The position numbers and the translations under genes were made by a program. Below are positions 42,543 to 49,820 of a DNA stretch of 49,820 nucleotides, one piece after another; positions within the stretch are counted from its first letter, which is position 1, and each line of letters starts with the position of its first letter. This stretch comes from Gammaproteobacteria bacterium (GTDB taxonomy: Bacteria > Pseudomonadota > Gammaproteobacteria > Thiotrichales > Thiotrichaceae): positions 1 through 49,820 of the forward strand of contig JAHJJD010000086.1 in assembly GCA_018822845.1 (NCBI GenBank), read 5' to 3'. The notes beneath the pieces are model-generated. The model saw only the letters and a list, made by a program, of their open reading frames with translations. It did no database searches and was not told the origin of the DNA.

Positions 42543-43229
42543 TTACTCGGGAATTTTCAGCTCCTGCCCCTCCAGAATGATATCCGGGTTACTGAGCAGT
42601 TCCTGGTTCGCTTGGTAGATTTTCCAATATTTTAAACCATCTTTGTAGTACTGGCGCGCAATCAAACTGAGACTTTCTCCATTCTTAACGACATGTCGTT
42701 GTTCTCCGGCCACTTTTTCCATGTTTATTACAAGGGAACTGGCAGGGATATTCTGCCTGTCAGGCGATTTATCCTCTCCTGCCCCCTCGATCAATTGCCG
42801 ATTCGCTTCAATAACGTCATCGACGACTTTTCCTGCGGCTTCCAACGCCTGGGCTTCGGCCCCACTTCCTGCCTGCACCTCGGACATGGCGGATTGTACG
42901 GCATCACGAATCTCATCCAGCTTCATGCCCTGTCCCAATGCGCCCGAGACCACACTGCCCATTTCCTGCCGGATGGCTGTATCATCGTGCTTATTCGCCA
43001 GCGCTTTTTCCAGCGAGCGGGAAATGGTCTCTGCCAAAGCCTCCACCTCAGTTTCTACCATGGGGGTGGCAGGTGGCTCTGGTTCGGTGTCCCTGGCTTT
43101 TTGCCCTTGAATGGCCGTATCCGCAGCTTCGTCCTGCAAAGCTTTTTCATAGTCATCCGCTGACGCGGCCTGGGCAATGACGCCATTCCCCAACAACAAA
43201 CAAACAAACAGCGTAATGGCGACTTTCAT
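42543..43229 (-). CDS. Exported LysM-domain protein
   Basis: The 228-residue product begins MKVAITLFVCLLLGNGVIAQA, a signal peptide with cleavage near AQAASA. The middle is acidic, Ala/Glu/Gln-rich and probably helical, and the C-terminus is one LysM domain (HVVKNGESLSLIARQYYKDG... to GQELKIPE). LysM binds peptidoglycan, so the protein is probably envelope-associated; no catalytic domain is seen. The start at 43229 has a perfect AGGAGG; a longer frame to 43373 lies in the rhodanese gene. It starts 8 bases after the rhodanese stop, so the two are co-transcribed. Confidence 0.85.
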   Translation of the reverse strand: MKVAITLFVCLLLGNGVIAQAASADDYEKALQDEAADTAIQGQKARDTEPEPPATPMVETEVEALAETISRSLEKALANKHDDTAIRQEMGSVVSGALGQGMKLDEIRDAVQSAMSEVQAGSGAEAQALEAAGKVVDDVIEANRQLIEGAGEDKSPDRQNIPASSLVINMEKVAGEQRHVVKNGESLSLIARQYYKDGLKYWKIYQANQELLSNPDIILEGQELKIPE

Positions 43230-43237
43230 GAGACCTC

Positions 43238-43912
43238 CTACTTTTCCGGCACGCTGACCGTCAACCCCAGCATTTGCCAGGATTGCATGCCGTCGCGGTA
43301 CCAAAGCAAACGCTCGGCAGGATAACCAAGACTCAACAGGTTGTTGATTGCACGGGGTGACTGGTCGCACCACATACCGTTACAGAACAACAGCAACTCG
43401 CGTGCGTTGGCGAAATTCCACTTGCCATCCTGTTCCTCAGCTCCCAACAGCTTGAGAATACGCGAGGTATGCGGGTTTTCGAGACCCGCACTGAGAATGG
43501 TAAAGGGGATATTGATGGCTCCGGGAATGGTGCCTTTTTCATACCAGTCGGGCATGCGCGCATCGACCAGCAGCCCGGTATTCTGACGTACCTGTTTGCT
43601 GAGAAAATCGAGCAACTCCAGCTCTCCAACCGTTCTCACACCAGGAGCTATCTCAATGGGGTGTATGCAAAAAGGCGGGCAGGGCCGTGAAGTTTTGGCA
43701 AAACTGTTGTTCAACTGGTTGGCTGTATCCTGTATGCGTTCGATGCGGATGGTCTTGCCCTCATGCACAATCTCCAGATAAGGCAGCTTTTCAGTAATTT
43801 TGACCTCGACATCATCGGCAGCTATTGCATCGGCAAGCCAGACAACACATAACAACAACAAAACCCATAGTTGACAAAATTGAATGACAGGAACTGTTTG
43901 TATTTTAGTCAT
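43238..43912 (-). CDS. Exported rhodanese-like protein with CPPFC motif
   Basis: The 224-residue product has a signal peptide (about 1-31), an N-terminal part with a CPPFC motif at 78-82, and a rhodanese domain (about 95-220) with LVDARMPDWYEKGTIPGAINIP and the active-loop region FCNGMWCDQSP (C177 and C182). Rhodaneses transfer sulfane sulfur; periplasmic versions are common in sulfur-oxidising bacteria, but the substrate here cannot be told. The two cysteine pairs could be redox-active. It is the first gene of a unit with the LysM protein and trxA. Confidence 0.85.
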   Translation of the reverse strand: MTKIQTVPVIQFCQLWVLLLLCVVWLADAIAADDVEVKITEKLPYLEIVHEGKTIRIERIQDTANQLNNSFAKTSRPCPPFCIHPIEIAPGVRTVGELELLDFLSKQVRQNTGLLVDARMPDWYEKGTIPGAINIPFTILSAGLENPHTSRILKLLGAEEQDGKWNFANARELLLFCNGMWCDQSPRAINNLLSLGYPAERLLWYRDGMQSWQMLGLTVSVPEK

Positions 43913-44125
43913 AAAACTCCCTCTCGCCTCCCCTTTTACCCATAAAACAGATGTAATTATGCTTCAACATGATACGGACTTATTTCGATAAGAATCAAGC
44001 CGCTACAAAAATATTCCAGCCTCAGGCAAAATCTTCAACAATCTGTCGCTCCCGAATTGCGAACCAGACAACAATTTTATAGTCTGATATTTGTGACTAC
44101 TGATTGCAAAAAGGACTTAGTCAAA

Positions 44126-44815
44126 ATGAAATATTCAGTATTGGCCGCAGGGCTATTGTTTGCCACTTCCACGGTACAGGCTGCCCCTGACAGTTTTCAG
44201 GCAAGCTACAATGTCAGCAACGGCAATATCACGCTTGGCAAGATGGATGTGAGCCTGAGCTATACCGCTAACGGTTATACCTACCAAAAGTTAACCAAGG
44301 CGAACGGTCTGGCCGCCATGTTAAGCGGAGACACCCTGACCGAACGCAGCAGCGGTGTTAAACAGGGCGAGAACCTGAAACCGCAAAACTACCTGCACCA
44401 TCATAAAAACCGGCGCAAGGACAAACGCGACGAATTCACTTTTGCTGCTCCCAATCAGGTCAAGGGCAAGTACGACAACAATGCCTATCAATTGCAAGTA
44501 CCCACCAACACCATTGACCCGGCCATGCTGGAAGTGCGTTTGATGGAAGATGTCGCAAACGGTAAACCTTTAACCTACCAGGTTACCAACAAGGGCAAAC
44601 TGCATACTTACACCTTTGCCAAGCTGGGCAAGGAAACCTTGCGGGTTCCGGCAGGCAGTTTTGAATGCGAGAAAGTCCAGCGCAAGGATCCACAAGGCAA
44701 TCGCGACACCACAGTATGGCTTGCCCCGGAACTGAACTACGGCATCGTCAAAATTCGCCATAACGAAAAGGGCGATGTACTGGAAGCACAATTGGCCAGT
44801 TTCAAACCACGCTGA
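44126..44815 (+). CDS. DUF3108 exported protein
   Basis: The 229-residue protein has a signal peptide (MKYSVLAAGLLFATSTVQA) and then a beta-rich DUF3108 domain, with FQASYNVSNGNITLGKMDVSLSY and VPAGSFECEKVQRKDP as typical segments. DUF3108 proteins are thought to adopt a lipid-binding barrel-like fold in the periplasm, but their role is not established. The start at 44126 has AAGGAC about 10 bases upstream; a frame from 44057 would place an implausible extension before the signal. A strong hairpin follows the stop. Confidence 0.85.
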   Translation: MKYSVLAAGLLFATSTVQAAPDSFQASYNVSNGNITLGKMDVSLSYTANGYTYQKLTKANGLAAMLSGDTLTERSSGVKQGENLKPQNYLHHHKNRRKDKRDEFTFAAPNQVKGKYDNNAYQLQVPTNTIDPAMLEVRLMEDVANGKPLTYQVTNKGKLHTYTFAKLGKETLRVPAGSFECEKVQRKDPQGNRDTTVWLAPELNYGIVKIRHNEKGDVLEAQLASFKPR

Positions 44816-44819
44816 CTCA

Positions 44820-44854
44820 GGCAGCACTGGCCACTCATCTGGCCAGCGCCTGCC
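44820..44854 (+). terminator. Hairpin after the DUF3108 gene
   Basis: GGCAG-CA-CTGGCCA pairs with TGGCCAG-CGC-CTGCC around a CTCATC loop, giving a 12-bp stem with a small internal bulge. It begins 4 bases past the stop codon. No T run follows, so termination may be Rho-assisted or the hairpin may protect the 3' end. Confidence 0.5.
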
Positions 44855-45019
44855 GGGGTGTGTAAATTCTCTGCTGTATCGCCCATATTGCTATTCCTGG
44901 TTGGCCCTGTAACCCGGACATTTCCGTTTGTCTGTAAAAAGTAGGTCATTAATCGGATTTTCGAGGGTTTTATGTATTAGAATATTTACACACTTGTTTC
45001 CCCCAACCGAGTTTCACCC

Positions 45020-46534
45020 ATGCCCAGTATCCAGAATGGCTTTCTTTCCCCCCTGCTCCGACTGTTGACGTTGCTGCTGCTGGTTCTGCCTGCAACATTA
45101 ACAGCAGACACGACCACCACCGACCACAACGTGGAAGATTTCATTGTCAAGGTACACGTTACTTCCAAAAGCCATGACACCGTTTCGCCGTGGAATTCCA
45201 GCATCATCAGCTCTACTGGCTCGGGTCTCATCATTGAGGGCAAACGCATCCTGACCAACGCACATGTTGTGTCGGACAGCACTTTTATCGAAATCCAGCG
45301 CGATGGGCAATCCCGCCGTTATGAAGCCGGGGTGGAGGCCGTTTCACACGAATCCGATCTTGCCGTGCTGAAAGTGAAAGACGAAAGTTTCTTCAACAAT
45401 GGCGATTTCCTGCCCTTGGGCGACCTGCCGGATGTGCATCAGGAAATTGCCGTGTATGGCTATCCGGTTGGTGGCGATACCCTGAGCATCACCAAGGGCA
45501 TCGTATCGCGTATTGAATTCCAGACCTACGCCCACAGCGGCCTGTCGATGCAGGCAGTACAGGTGGATGCCGCCATCAACTTCGGCAACAGCGGCGGCCC
45601 GGCAATTGCGGATGGTAAGGTGGTCGGCATTGCCATGCAGATTTCCGGTGGCGGCGAGGAAAATATCGGCTACATCATCCCCGTCAGCATGGTGAAACGC
45701 TTCCTCGCTGACGTGGCGGATGGCAAGCAGGAAGGCATTCCAGAACTTTCGCTGTTCACCGAGGAACTGCTCAACCCTACCCTGAAAAAGCATTACCAAC
45801 TGGGCGAAGGCCAATCTGGCGTACTGGTCACGAAAGTATGCGCGGAAACGCCGACCGAAAAGCTCATCAAGCCCAACGATGTCATCACCCATATCGATGG
45901 CAACAAGATTGAAGACAATGGCATGACCACCCTCACCCCCAAAAAGCAGATTGACTTCCTGTACCACGTCGACATGCATCAGGTCGGTGACACCCTGAAA
46001 CTCGACATTGTGCGCGACGGCAAATCCATGCAGGTGGAAGTGCCGCTGACCAAAGCGGTGGAAAGCATCTATACCTACGACGAAACACCGGTTTATTTCG
46101 TTTACGGAGGCTTTGTCTTCGTACAGTCAGACCGCGCGGATATCTGCTATTCCCGCCGGGATTACGACAAGCAAGACAATAAGAACGCGAAGGAATACGC
46201 CAGGATTGCGCAGGCACTGGCCTCCCCTGGCAACATCGGATTTCATGACACCAGCAACTTTTTCATCGAAAAAATCAACGGCAAGGAATTCAATACCTTC
46301 AAGGAATTCTTCACCCTGCTGAAAACGGGGCAATCACCTTACATCCTGCTGGAAGACGGCACTGGTGAGCAACTCGCCATCGACCGTCAGCAAGCCGAAA
46401 GCGGACACCAAGCATTGCTGGATAAGTACCTGATCCAGAAACCGGAATCGGCTGAAGTCGCGCAGTGGGAAACGGAACTGGTGAAGGAGAAAGCCAGCAA
46501 ACAGGCGAATGCAGGTGACAAGCAGGCTTTGTGA
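45020..46534 (+). CDS. Second Deg9-like secreted serine protease
   Basis: The 504-residue protein has a signal peptide (about 1-29) and a trypsin-like domain with the triad H82 (TNAHVVSD), D113 (ESDLAVL) and S191 (GNSGGPA). A PDZ-like region and a C-terminal domain resemble those of the 34225-36024 protein along most of their length: TVSPWNSS, YGYPVGGDTLSITKGIVSRIE and ENIGYIIP all have counterparts. It lacks the Pro/Ala-rich linker and tail of that paralogue. It probably works in envelope protein quality control. Its TGA is directly followed by the convergent AsmA stop (TGATCA), with no spacer. Confidence 0.88.
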   Translation: MPSIQNGFLSPLLRLLTLLLLVLPATLTADTTTTDHNVEDFIVKVHVTSKSHDTVSPWNSSIISSTGSGLIIEGKRILTNAHVVSDSTFIEIQRDGQSRRYEAGVEAVSHESDLAVLKVKDESFFNNGDFLPLGDLPDVHQEIAVYGYPVGGDTLSITKGIVSRIEFQTYAHSGLSMQAVQVDAAINFGNSGGPAIADGKVVGIAMQISGGGEENIGYIIPVSMVKRFLADVADGKQEGIPELSLFTEELLNPTLKKHYQLGEGQSGVLVTKVCAETPTEKLIKPNDVITHIDGNKIEDNGMTTLTPKKQIDFLYHVDMHQVGDTLKLDIVRDGKSMQVEVPLTKAVESIYTYDETPVYFVYGGFVFVQSDRADICYSRRDYDKQDNKNAKEYARIAQALASPGNIGFHDTSNFFIEKINGKEFNTFKEFFTLLKTGQSPYILLEDGTGEQLAIDRQQAESGHQALLDKYLIQKPESAEVAQWETELVKEKASKQANAGDKQAL

Positions 46535-48958
46535 TCAAAACAAACCTTTCAGCTTGTTCTTGAGCTCATCCTCCAGCTTCTGTTTGAGCTGATCTTCGGC
46601 ACTGGCATCATCTTTGCCAGATGTCGAAGACGAACCACCCAACTGCTTCTGCATCTGATCCTGCAAGCGCTGTTGCAGTTTGTCTTTTTCGCCCTGAAGC
46701 TTTTCCTGCAATTTGCCTTTTTCCTGCTCGGCTTTTTGCTTGAGGGCGTCGAGCTGCTTCTGCTTTTCAGCCTCAAGTTTTTCCTCCAGTTTGGCTTTTT
46801 CCTTGTTGAGTTCGCGTTTGGCGAGTTCTTTCAGCAACACATCCACCTCCAGCGCATAGCTTAGATTATTCCACGGGCCGTGGATGTACAGCGGGGCAAA
46901 CAACCCTTCCGGCTTGTCAGGCCTGGGTTTCTCACCGACGCGCAACTTGAAGTCCAGCGATTCGTTGACGATGTTTACATCCCCAGCCCCCTTGACCTGA
47001 AAATGCGGGGCGGTCATAAGGTTTTCATCGGTGTGGAACGTGCCCTGTTGCACCTGCCATTTGCCACCCAGCGTGGTGAAAGCGACCTCCTTTTCACCCA
47101 GTTCATTGGTGCGTTCCTTTTCGAACAACTTCACCACCTGTTTGGTTTTCTGGGCAAAATTGGCATCGCGGATGGTGCCATCCTGTAAAGCCACATCAAC
47201 CGTGCCATTCAGATTCTGCTTGAAAGCCACCGCATCGCCCGCCACCGATGTCAGTCGCGCGGTGAGGTCAAGCGCGCCCGTTACCGTTTTATCCTCTGTC
47301 AGGGCATAGAGCAGGTCTTCAGTACGCAAGCCGCTGGTTTTGTGCGTCATGTCCAGCGTGGCGGGTGTTTGGTTGGTATTGATCCTGATGTCGCCCTGAT
47401 AACCACCCTTGAATAGCGTACCTTTGGGCGCGAGGGTGACAATCCCATCCTGCATCTGCACGCCCAGCGTGGCTTTTTGCAACTGGAAGGGTGGGTAACT
47501 GAGCACATCGGCTTTGAATTCGCCATTCATCGCTAGTGCTGCCATTGGGTCACGGATTTGCAGCCTGCCGTTCAGTTGCTGCCCCATAGCCGTCAAGCTG
47601 GTCTGAGCGAGATCAATCACGCCTTTACCATTACCCAGGTTAAGGTTGACTTCACCCTTACCCTGCTGTTTCAGACTGCCACCGGGAATGCTGTCGCTTT
47701 GCACATTGGCCGTTATCTGCAAACCACCCACACTGAGTTGTTGTTGCTCCAGCTGGAGGCGGGTACTGCCGCTGGCCTGCACATCGGCAGTTTGCACTGG
47801 CAAACTGCCGCCCTGTACTTTGGCCTGCAATTGCATTCCGTCGATCTTGAGAATCTGGCTTGCCAAATCCAGATGGGAGTCACCACTCAAATTGGCGTCA
47901 ACTTGCCCGGCTTGCGGGTGGTTAAGGTTGGCGTGTACACGCATTCCGCCAATACTGATATTTTCCTGCGCAAGATTGGCCTGCATCCGCCCGGTCAGTT
48001 GTACGCTGCCAAGCTGGGGAAGCTGCACCTGCGCCTGCAAATCTGGCATGAAATACTTCTGCGCTTCGGTTTCGCCACGCAATGTACCTTTTACATCGGC
48101 ATGGATGTTGCCCTGCTCCTTGCTGGCAATATCGATGGCGGCAACCAGGCCGCTGACATTAATGGCTTTGTTTTGCAGGTTACCTTCAGCATCACCACTG
48201 AGCGTGGCGTTCAGGGTATCGCCCGTACCGGGTTTGTTGTTGGCCTGCACCTTGAGCTTGAGGGCGGAAAGGCTGAAATCTTGCTTGTTTTCCGCCAGCA
48301 TGGCTGTAGTGGAGCCATCGATACTGACATCCAGCGCTGGGGAATTCTGTTGCAGGCGCGTGGCCAACCTTATGTCGACCGGCTTGCCGGGGCGCAACGC
48401 GCCAGTTTGCAGGTTGAGCGGGGCGATCGCCATATTTTGGCCGGTTTGTGCATCCTGCCAGCGGATGGTGGAATCCTTCACGCTGATGCCCGCCACCATG
48501 AAGTTACCCAACAGGCGGGCGATGACCTGCCCGACCTTATCATCCTGCTGGCTGGAACCGGCAGGCAGTAAGTCCCCCCAGTTGGTTTTACCGCTTTTAT
48601 CGCGTTGCAGGGTCAGCTCCAAACCTTGCAGGGTCACTTCGTTGACGCGCAATTGCTGATCCAGCAACGGCATGAGCTGGACCGAAACCCGCGCCGATTC
48701 TGCTGCTGCAAAGCTTTCGCCATCGAAACCACTGGCGTTACCGAGCTTCACCTGATCCAGCTTCAGTGCAATGTCGGGGTAAACCGACAAGCCGATGTCG
48801 CCACTAATATCGAGATTACGCCCGGTCTGTCCCTTCACCAGCGCCACAATGTCGGGCTTGTAACGGTTGGCGTCGAAGGTCAGCATGAAAACGACAACCG
48901 CAGCCACCACCACCAGCAATACCACAAATAACCACATAACCGGACGTAAAAACGACAT
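46535..48958 (-). CDS. AsmA-family envelope protein
   Basis: The 807-residue protein has one N-terminal membrane helix (residues 5-27), followed by the AsmA N-terminal domain (FDANRYKPDIVALVKGQTGR...) and a long repetitive beta-strand region ending with the AsmA C-terminal domain. It finishes with an unusual coiled-coil tail of about 100 residues rich in Lys, Glu and Gln (KAKLEEKLEAEKQKQ onward). AsmA/TamB-like proteins are bridge-type proteins implicated in lipid transport between membranes. The ATG at 48958 is chosen because it lies 5 bases after AGGAGG; an in-frame GTG at 48964 overlaps that site. Confidence 0.9.
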   Translation of the reverse strand: MSFLRPVMWLFVVLLVVVAAVVVFMLTFDANRYKPDIVALVKGQTGRNLDISGDIGLSVYPDIALKLDQVKLGNASGFDGESFAAAESARVSVQLMPLLDQQLRVNEVTLQGLELTLQRDKSGKTNWGDLLPAGSSQQDDKVGQVIARLLGNFMVAGISVKDSTIRWQDAQTGQNMAIAPLNLQTGALRPGKPVDIRLATRLQQNSPALDVSIDGSTTAMLAENKQDFSLSALKLKVQANNKPGTGDTLNATLSGDAEGNLQNKAINVSGLVAAIDIASKEQGNIHADVKGTLRGETEAQKYFMPDLQAQVQLPQLGSVQLTGRMQANLAQENISIGGMRVHANLNHPQAGQVDANLSGDSHLDLASQILKIDGMQLQAKVQGGSLPVQTADVQASGSTRLQLEQQQLSVGGLQITANVQSDSIPGGSLKQQGKGEVNLNLGNGKGVIDLAQTSLTAMGQQLNGRLQIRDPMAALAMNGEFKADVLSYPPFQLQKATLGVQMQDGIVTLAPKGTLFKGGYQGDIRINTNQTPATLDMTHKTSGLRTEDLLYALTEDKTVTGALDLTARLTSVAGDAVAFKQNLNGTVDVALQDGTIRDANFAQKTKQVVKLFEKERTNELGEKEVAFTTLGGKWQVQQGTFHTDENLMTAPHFQVKGAGDVNIVNESLDFKLRVGEKPRPDKPEGLFAPLYIHGPWNNLSYALEVDVLLKELAKRELNKEKAKLEEKLEAEKQKQLDALKQKAEQEKGKLQEKLQGEKDKLQQRLQDQMQKQLGGSSSTSGKDDASAEDQLKQKLEDELKNKLKGLF

Positions 48959-49067
48959 CGACACCTCCTAATAAACCGCTCGGGATGGTTTTAATATCAC
49001 AGACAAACCAGCTTCCCTACAATGAAGACTATACACCACCCCAAATATCCCAGCAGAAGGAATGACC

Positions 49068-49820
49068 ATGCCCATACTCAGCGCCTCAGCCTCAGGCAGC
49101 AAAAAAGTACTCGATATGTACCGCCCCAAAACCTGGAAAGAAAAAGGTCTGTGGTGGACGCTCGGTCTGTTTCTCGCCACTTACATTGTCATCGTCCTGC
49201 TGCTCGGCCTGTACTGGAGCAATGAGCCGGACACCTTCGACGTCAACGAAAACGCCAAACTCAAGGCGGAAGAAACCCATACTACGGTCGCCAACGGTTT
49301 CACCACCACTGCGACCCTGATCAAGGTCGTCAGCACCCTGCTGGACAAGCCGGGCGGTTACCTGAGCAATGACATAACCCCACCGGGCGTTTATCTGGAC
49401 AACATCCCCGAATGGGAATTCGGCGTGCTGGTGCAAACCCGTGATATGGCGCGCGCTTTCCGCAACGACTTCAGCCGTTCGCAGTCGCAGTCTACCGAAG
49501 ACAAGGATCTGATCATCGCCGAACCTCGTTTCAACTTCGATTCCGACTCCTGGCTGTTCCCACCGACTGAAAGCGAATACCGCACTGCCATCAAGGCGCT
49601 TGAGCGCTACTTGCTGCGCCTGAGCGACCCCAGGCAGATGAATGCGCAGTTCTATTCACGTGCCGATAACCTGCGCGACTGGCTGGCGCAGGTGGAAAAA
49701 CGCCTCGGTTCGCTTTCCCAGCGCCTCAGTGCCAGTGTCGGGCAGGAAGGTCTGAATCTGGGGCTGGCAGGAGACAACGCTGCTCAGCAATCCACCCCGG
49801 TGCCATCCCGGCAGTACTAC
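49068..49820 (+). CDS. DUF2333 family membrane protein, partial at the window edge
   Basis: The 251 codons visible run to the last base with no stop. The product has a membrane segment at about 30-50 (LWWTLGLFLATYIVIVLLLG), then a periplasmic helical domain with NPDTFDVNE-like and GGYLSNDITPPGVYLDNIPEWEFG segments typical of DUF2333. The function is unknown. AGAAGGA lies at 49054-49060, 7 bases before this ATG; an ATG at 49062 is too close to that site. It is divergent from the AsmA gene. Confidence 0.85.
   Translation, partial: MPILSASASGSKKVLDMYRPKTWKEKGLWWTLGLFLATYIVIVLLLGLYWSNEPDTFDVNENAKLKAEETHTTVANGFTTTATLIKVVSTLLDKPGGYLSNDITPPGVYLDNIPEWEFGVLVQTRDMARAFRNDFSRSQSQSTEDKDLIIAEPRFNFDSDSWLFPPTESEYRTAIKALERYLLRLSDPRQMNAQFYSRADNLRDWLAQVEKRLGSLSQRLSASVGQEGLNLGLAGDNAAQQSTPVPSRQYY

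Noticed and set aside
47558-48659. Two long plus-strand open frames of 337 codons each
   Set aside because: Both are antisense to the AsmA gene and are low-complexity shadows of its repetitive sequence.

Overview
The window is gene-dense, GC-moderate bacterial chromosome from a gammaproteobacterium. Several gene neighbourhoods point there: mutL-miaA-hfq-hflX, trxA-rho, ileS-lspA, the argH-algZ-algR arrangement known from Pseudomonas, a full atpIBEFHAGDC operon, and a NrdA with two N-terminal ATP-cones and a C-terminal CEACQ tail as in Pseudomonas. The mix of Pseudomonas-like order and lineage-specific genes would suit a sulfur-oxidising relative such as the Thiotrichales. That placement is an inference from memory and was not tested by a search.

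Layout. Positions 1-464 are AT-rich and apparently non-coding. Positions 465-7783 hold a minus-strand ribonucleotide reductase operon with two kinds of guest. nrdA carries a 378-residue intein with a LAGLIDADG-type homing endonuclease. A type II restriction-modification pair (beta-class methyltransferase, then a NotI-like nuclease) sits between nrdA and nrdB with almost no spacer. A perfect DnaA box and two NrdR-box-like elements lie upstream of nrdA. Positions 8163-10249 encode an HvfABC-type RiPP system: a secreted Cys-rich precursor, a DUF692/MNIO enzyme and a DUF2063 partner. The precursor unusually also contains two EF-hand loops. A tiny lipoprotein and a membrane-anchored AraC-type regulator follow. 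Positions 11589-15009 hold a carrier-protein-like gene, an SDR-DUF2269-DUF4166 operon and a DUF808 membrane protein. Positions 15002-18825 are a moxR-DUF58-tgpA (transglutaminase) operon, preceded by darP.

Positions 19469-26555 are the complete F1Fo ATP synthase operon, with a strong promoter and a terminator. Then come a periplasmic thioredoxin-like protein, algR/algZ, argH, lspA/ileS, a secreted Deg9-like serine protease, mutL, miaA, hfq and hflX. Convergent to hflX are rho, trxA, a LysM protein and an exported rhodanese. The right end has a DUF3108 protein, a second Deg9-like protease paralogous to the first, a large AsmA-family protein and the start of a DUF2333 gene that runs off the window.

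The items most worth a second look are the EF-hand-bearing HvfA-type precursor and its operon, the intein whose +1 residue is Gly instead of Cys/Ser/Thr, the restriction-modification pair inside the nrdAB transcription unit, and a short palindromic repeat that appears to have inserted into a copy of itself inside the hvfC reading frame. No rRNA, tRNA, CRISPR array, IS transposase or prophage was seen.
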